Part shown: positions 60,455 through 60,632 of the stretch, in pieces
Position numbering within the stretch: the stretch's first letter is position 1
Layout of the letters: the number at the start of each line of letters is the position of its first letter
Source of the DNA: Bacteroidales bacterium
GTDB taxonomy: Bacteria; Bacteroidota; Bacteroidia; Bacteroidales; Marinilabiliaceae
Reading direction: 5' to 3'
Assembly: GCA_017960905.1 (NCBI GenBank)
Contig: JAGCYH010000007.1
Location: 1 to 60,632 of the forward strand
DNA: 60,632 nt
Notes under the pieces: generated by a model
Seen by the model: only the letters and a program-made list of their open reading frames with translations
Told to the model about the DNA's origin: nothing
Database searches by the model: none
Program-made: the position numbers and the translations under genes

Positions 60455-60632
60455 ACAATGAAGCGTGTGATCCTGGCTCAGGATGAACGCTAGCGACAGG
60501 CCTAACACATGCAAGTCGAGGGGCATCGGGGTGGCAACACCGCCGGCGACCGGCGCACGGGTGCGTAACGCGTATGCAACCTGTAGCACAGAGGGGGATA
60601 GCCCGCCGAAAGGCGGATTAATACCCCGTAAC
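60455..60632 (+). rRNA. 16S ribosomal RNA, 5' part
   Basis: The sequence gatcctggctcaggatgaac, followed by aacacatgcaagtcgagggg and ccggcgcacgggtgcgtaac, is the 5' domain of a Bacteroidales 16S gene, cut by the window end. The segment before it reads gaagcgtgtgatcctgg, differing from the usual gaagagtttgatcctgg at two positions in helix 1. Confidence 0.93.

Overview
The window looks like a piece of a gut-type Bacteroidales chromosome. Many start regions carry the Bacteroidota promoter signature (TTTG or TTG, 19-20 bases, then TAnnTTTG), and Shine-Dalgarno signals are weak. Typical gene sets are present: BspA-like leucine-rich repeat (LRR) proteins, a quinol:fumarate reductase operon, ftsX-DUF3098-uppP-truB-queA, HU-CCDC81/SPOR and DUF6266. 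The right edge carries the 5' end of a Bacteroidales-like 16S rRNA gene. Genus cannot be fixed from this.

Layout. 1-6.6 kb: a partial BspA-like protein (minus), an ECF sigma factor with overlapping membrane and lipoprotein partners, a DUF3791 pair whose middle gene has collapsed, two lipoproteins and a second LRR protein. 6.9-17.8 kb: DUF6266, the housekeeping run ftsX to sppA, a cysteine-repeat lipoprotein with a flavin split-barrel domain, and the fumarate reductase/succinate dehydrogenase operon. 17.8-24.9 kb: tRNA-Leu, dusB, an amidoligase, an AAA ATPase between two near-identical 117-bp repeats, a glycogen synthase-like protein and a DEAD-box helicase.

24.9-31.7 kb is an accessory island, AT-rich in its core: a RhuM fossil, vsr, an XRE regulator with a palindromic operator, a PLD-nuclease/SF2-helicase/DUF3427 protein coupled to a NUDIX hydrolase, the DUF5131/TcmP pair, and the stump of an OLD-like AAA ATPase. 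It ends at rtcB-WYL. Next is a four-gene minus-strand operon joining a J-domain coiled-coil protein, a HIRAN protein, an EVE/PUA-like protein and an isoprenylcysteine-methyltransferase-like membrane protein.

36.5-54 kb: a third LRR protein, a PfkB kinase, tRNA-Asn followed by a 33-bp-period repeat array and a DUF4143 ATPase, rbfA, a methyltransferase, a LolC/E-like permease, an esterase, rubredoxin, an orphan MNT nucleotidyltransferase, glycosyltransferases, an HU-CCDC81/SPOR protein, a nucleotide-sugar module, and a TetR-nitroreductase pair with a visible operator. 54.3-57.8 kb: an AT-rich DpnII-type restriction-modification operon with one unrecognised gene and an extended second methyltransferase. 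57.8-60.6 kb: pyrH, a secreted protein and the rRNA operon start.

The best candidates for undescribed biology are the PLD-helicase/NUDIX and DUF5131/TcmP island with its decayed neighbours, the J-domain/HIRAN/EVE-like operon, the repeat-flanked ATPase, and the phased repeat array before the DUF4143 ATPase. All functional proposals for these are inference; no searches were run.
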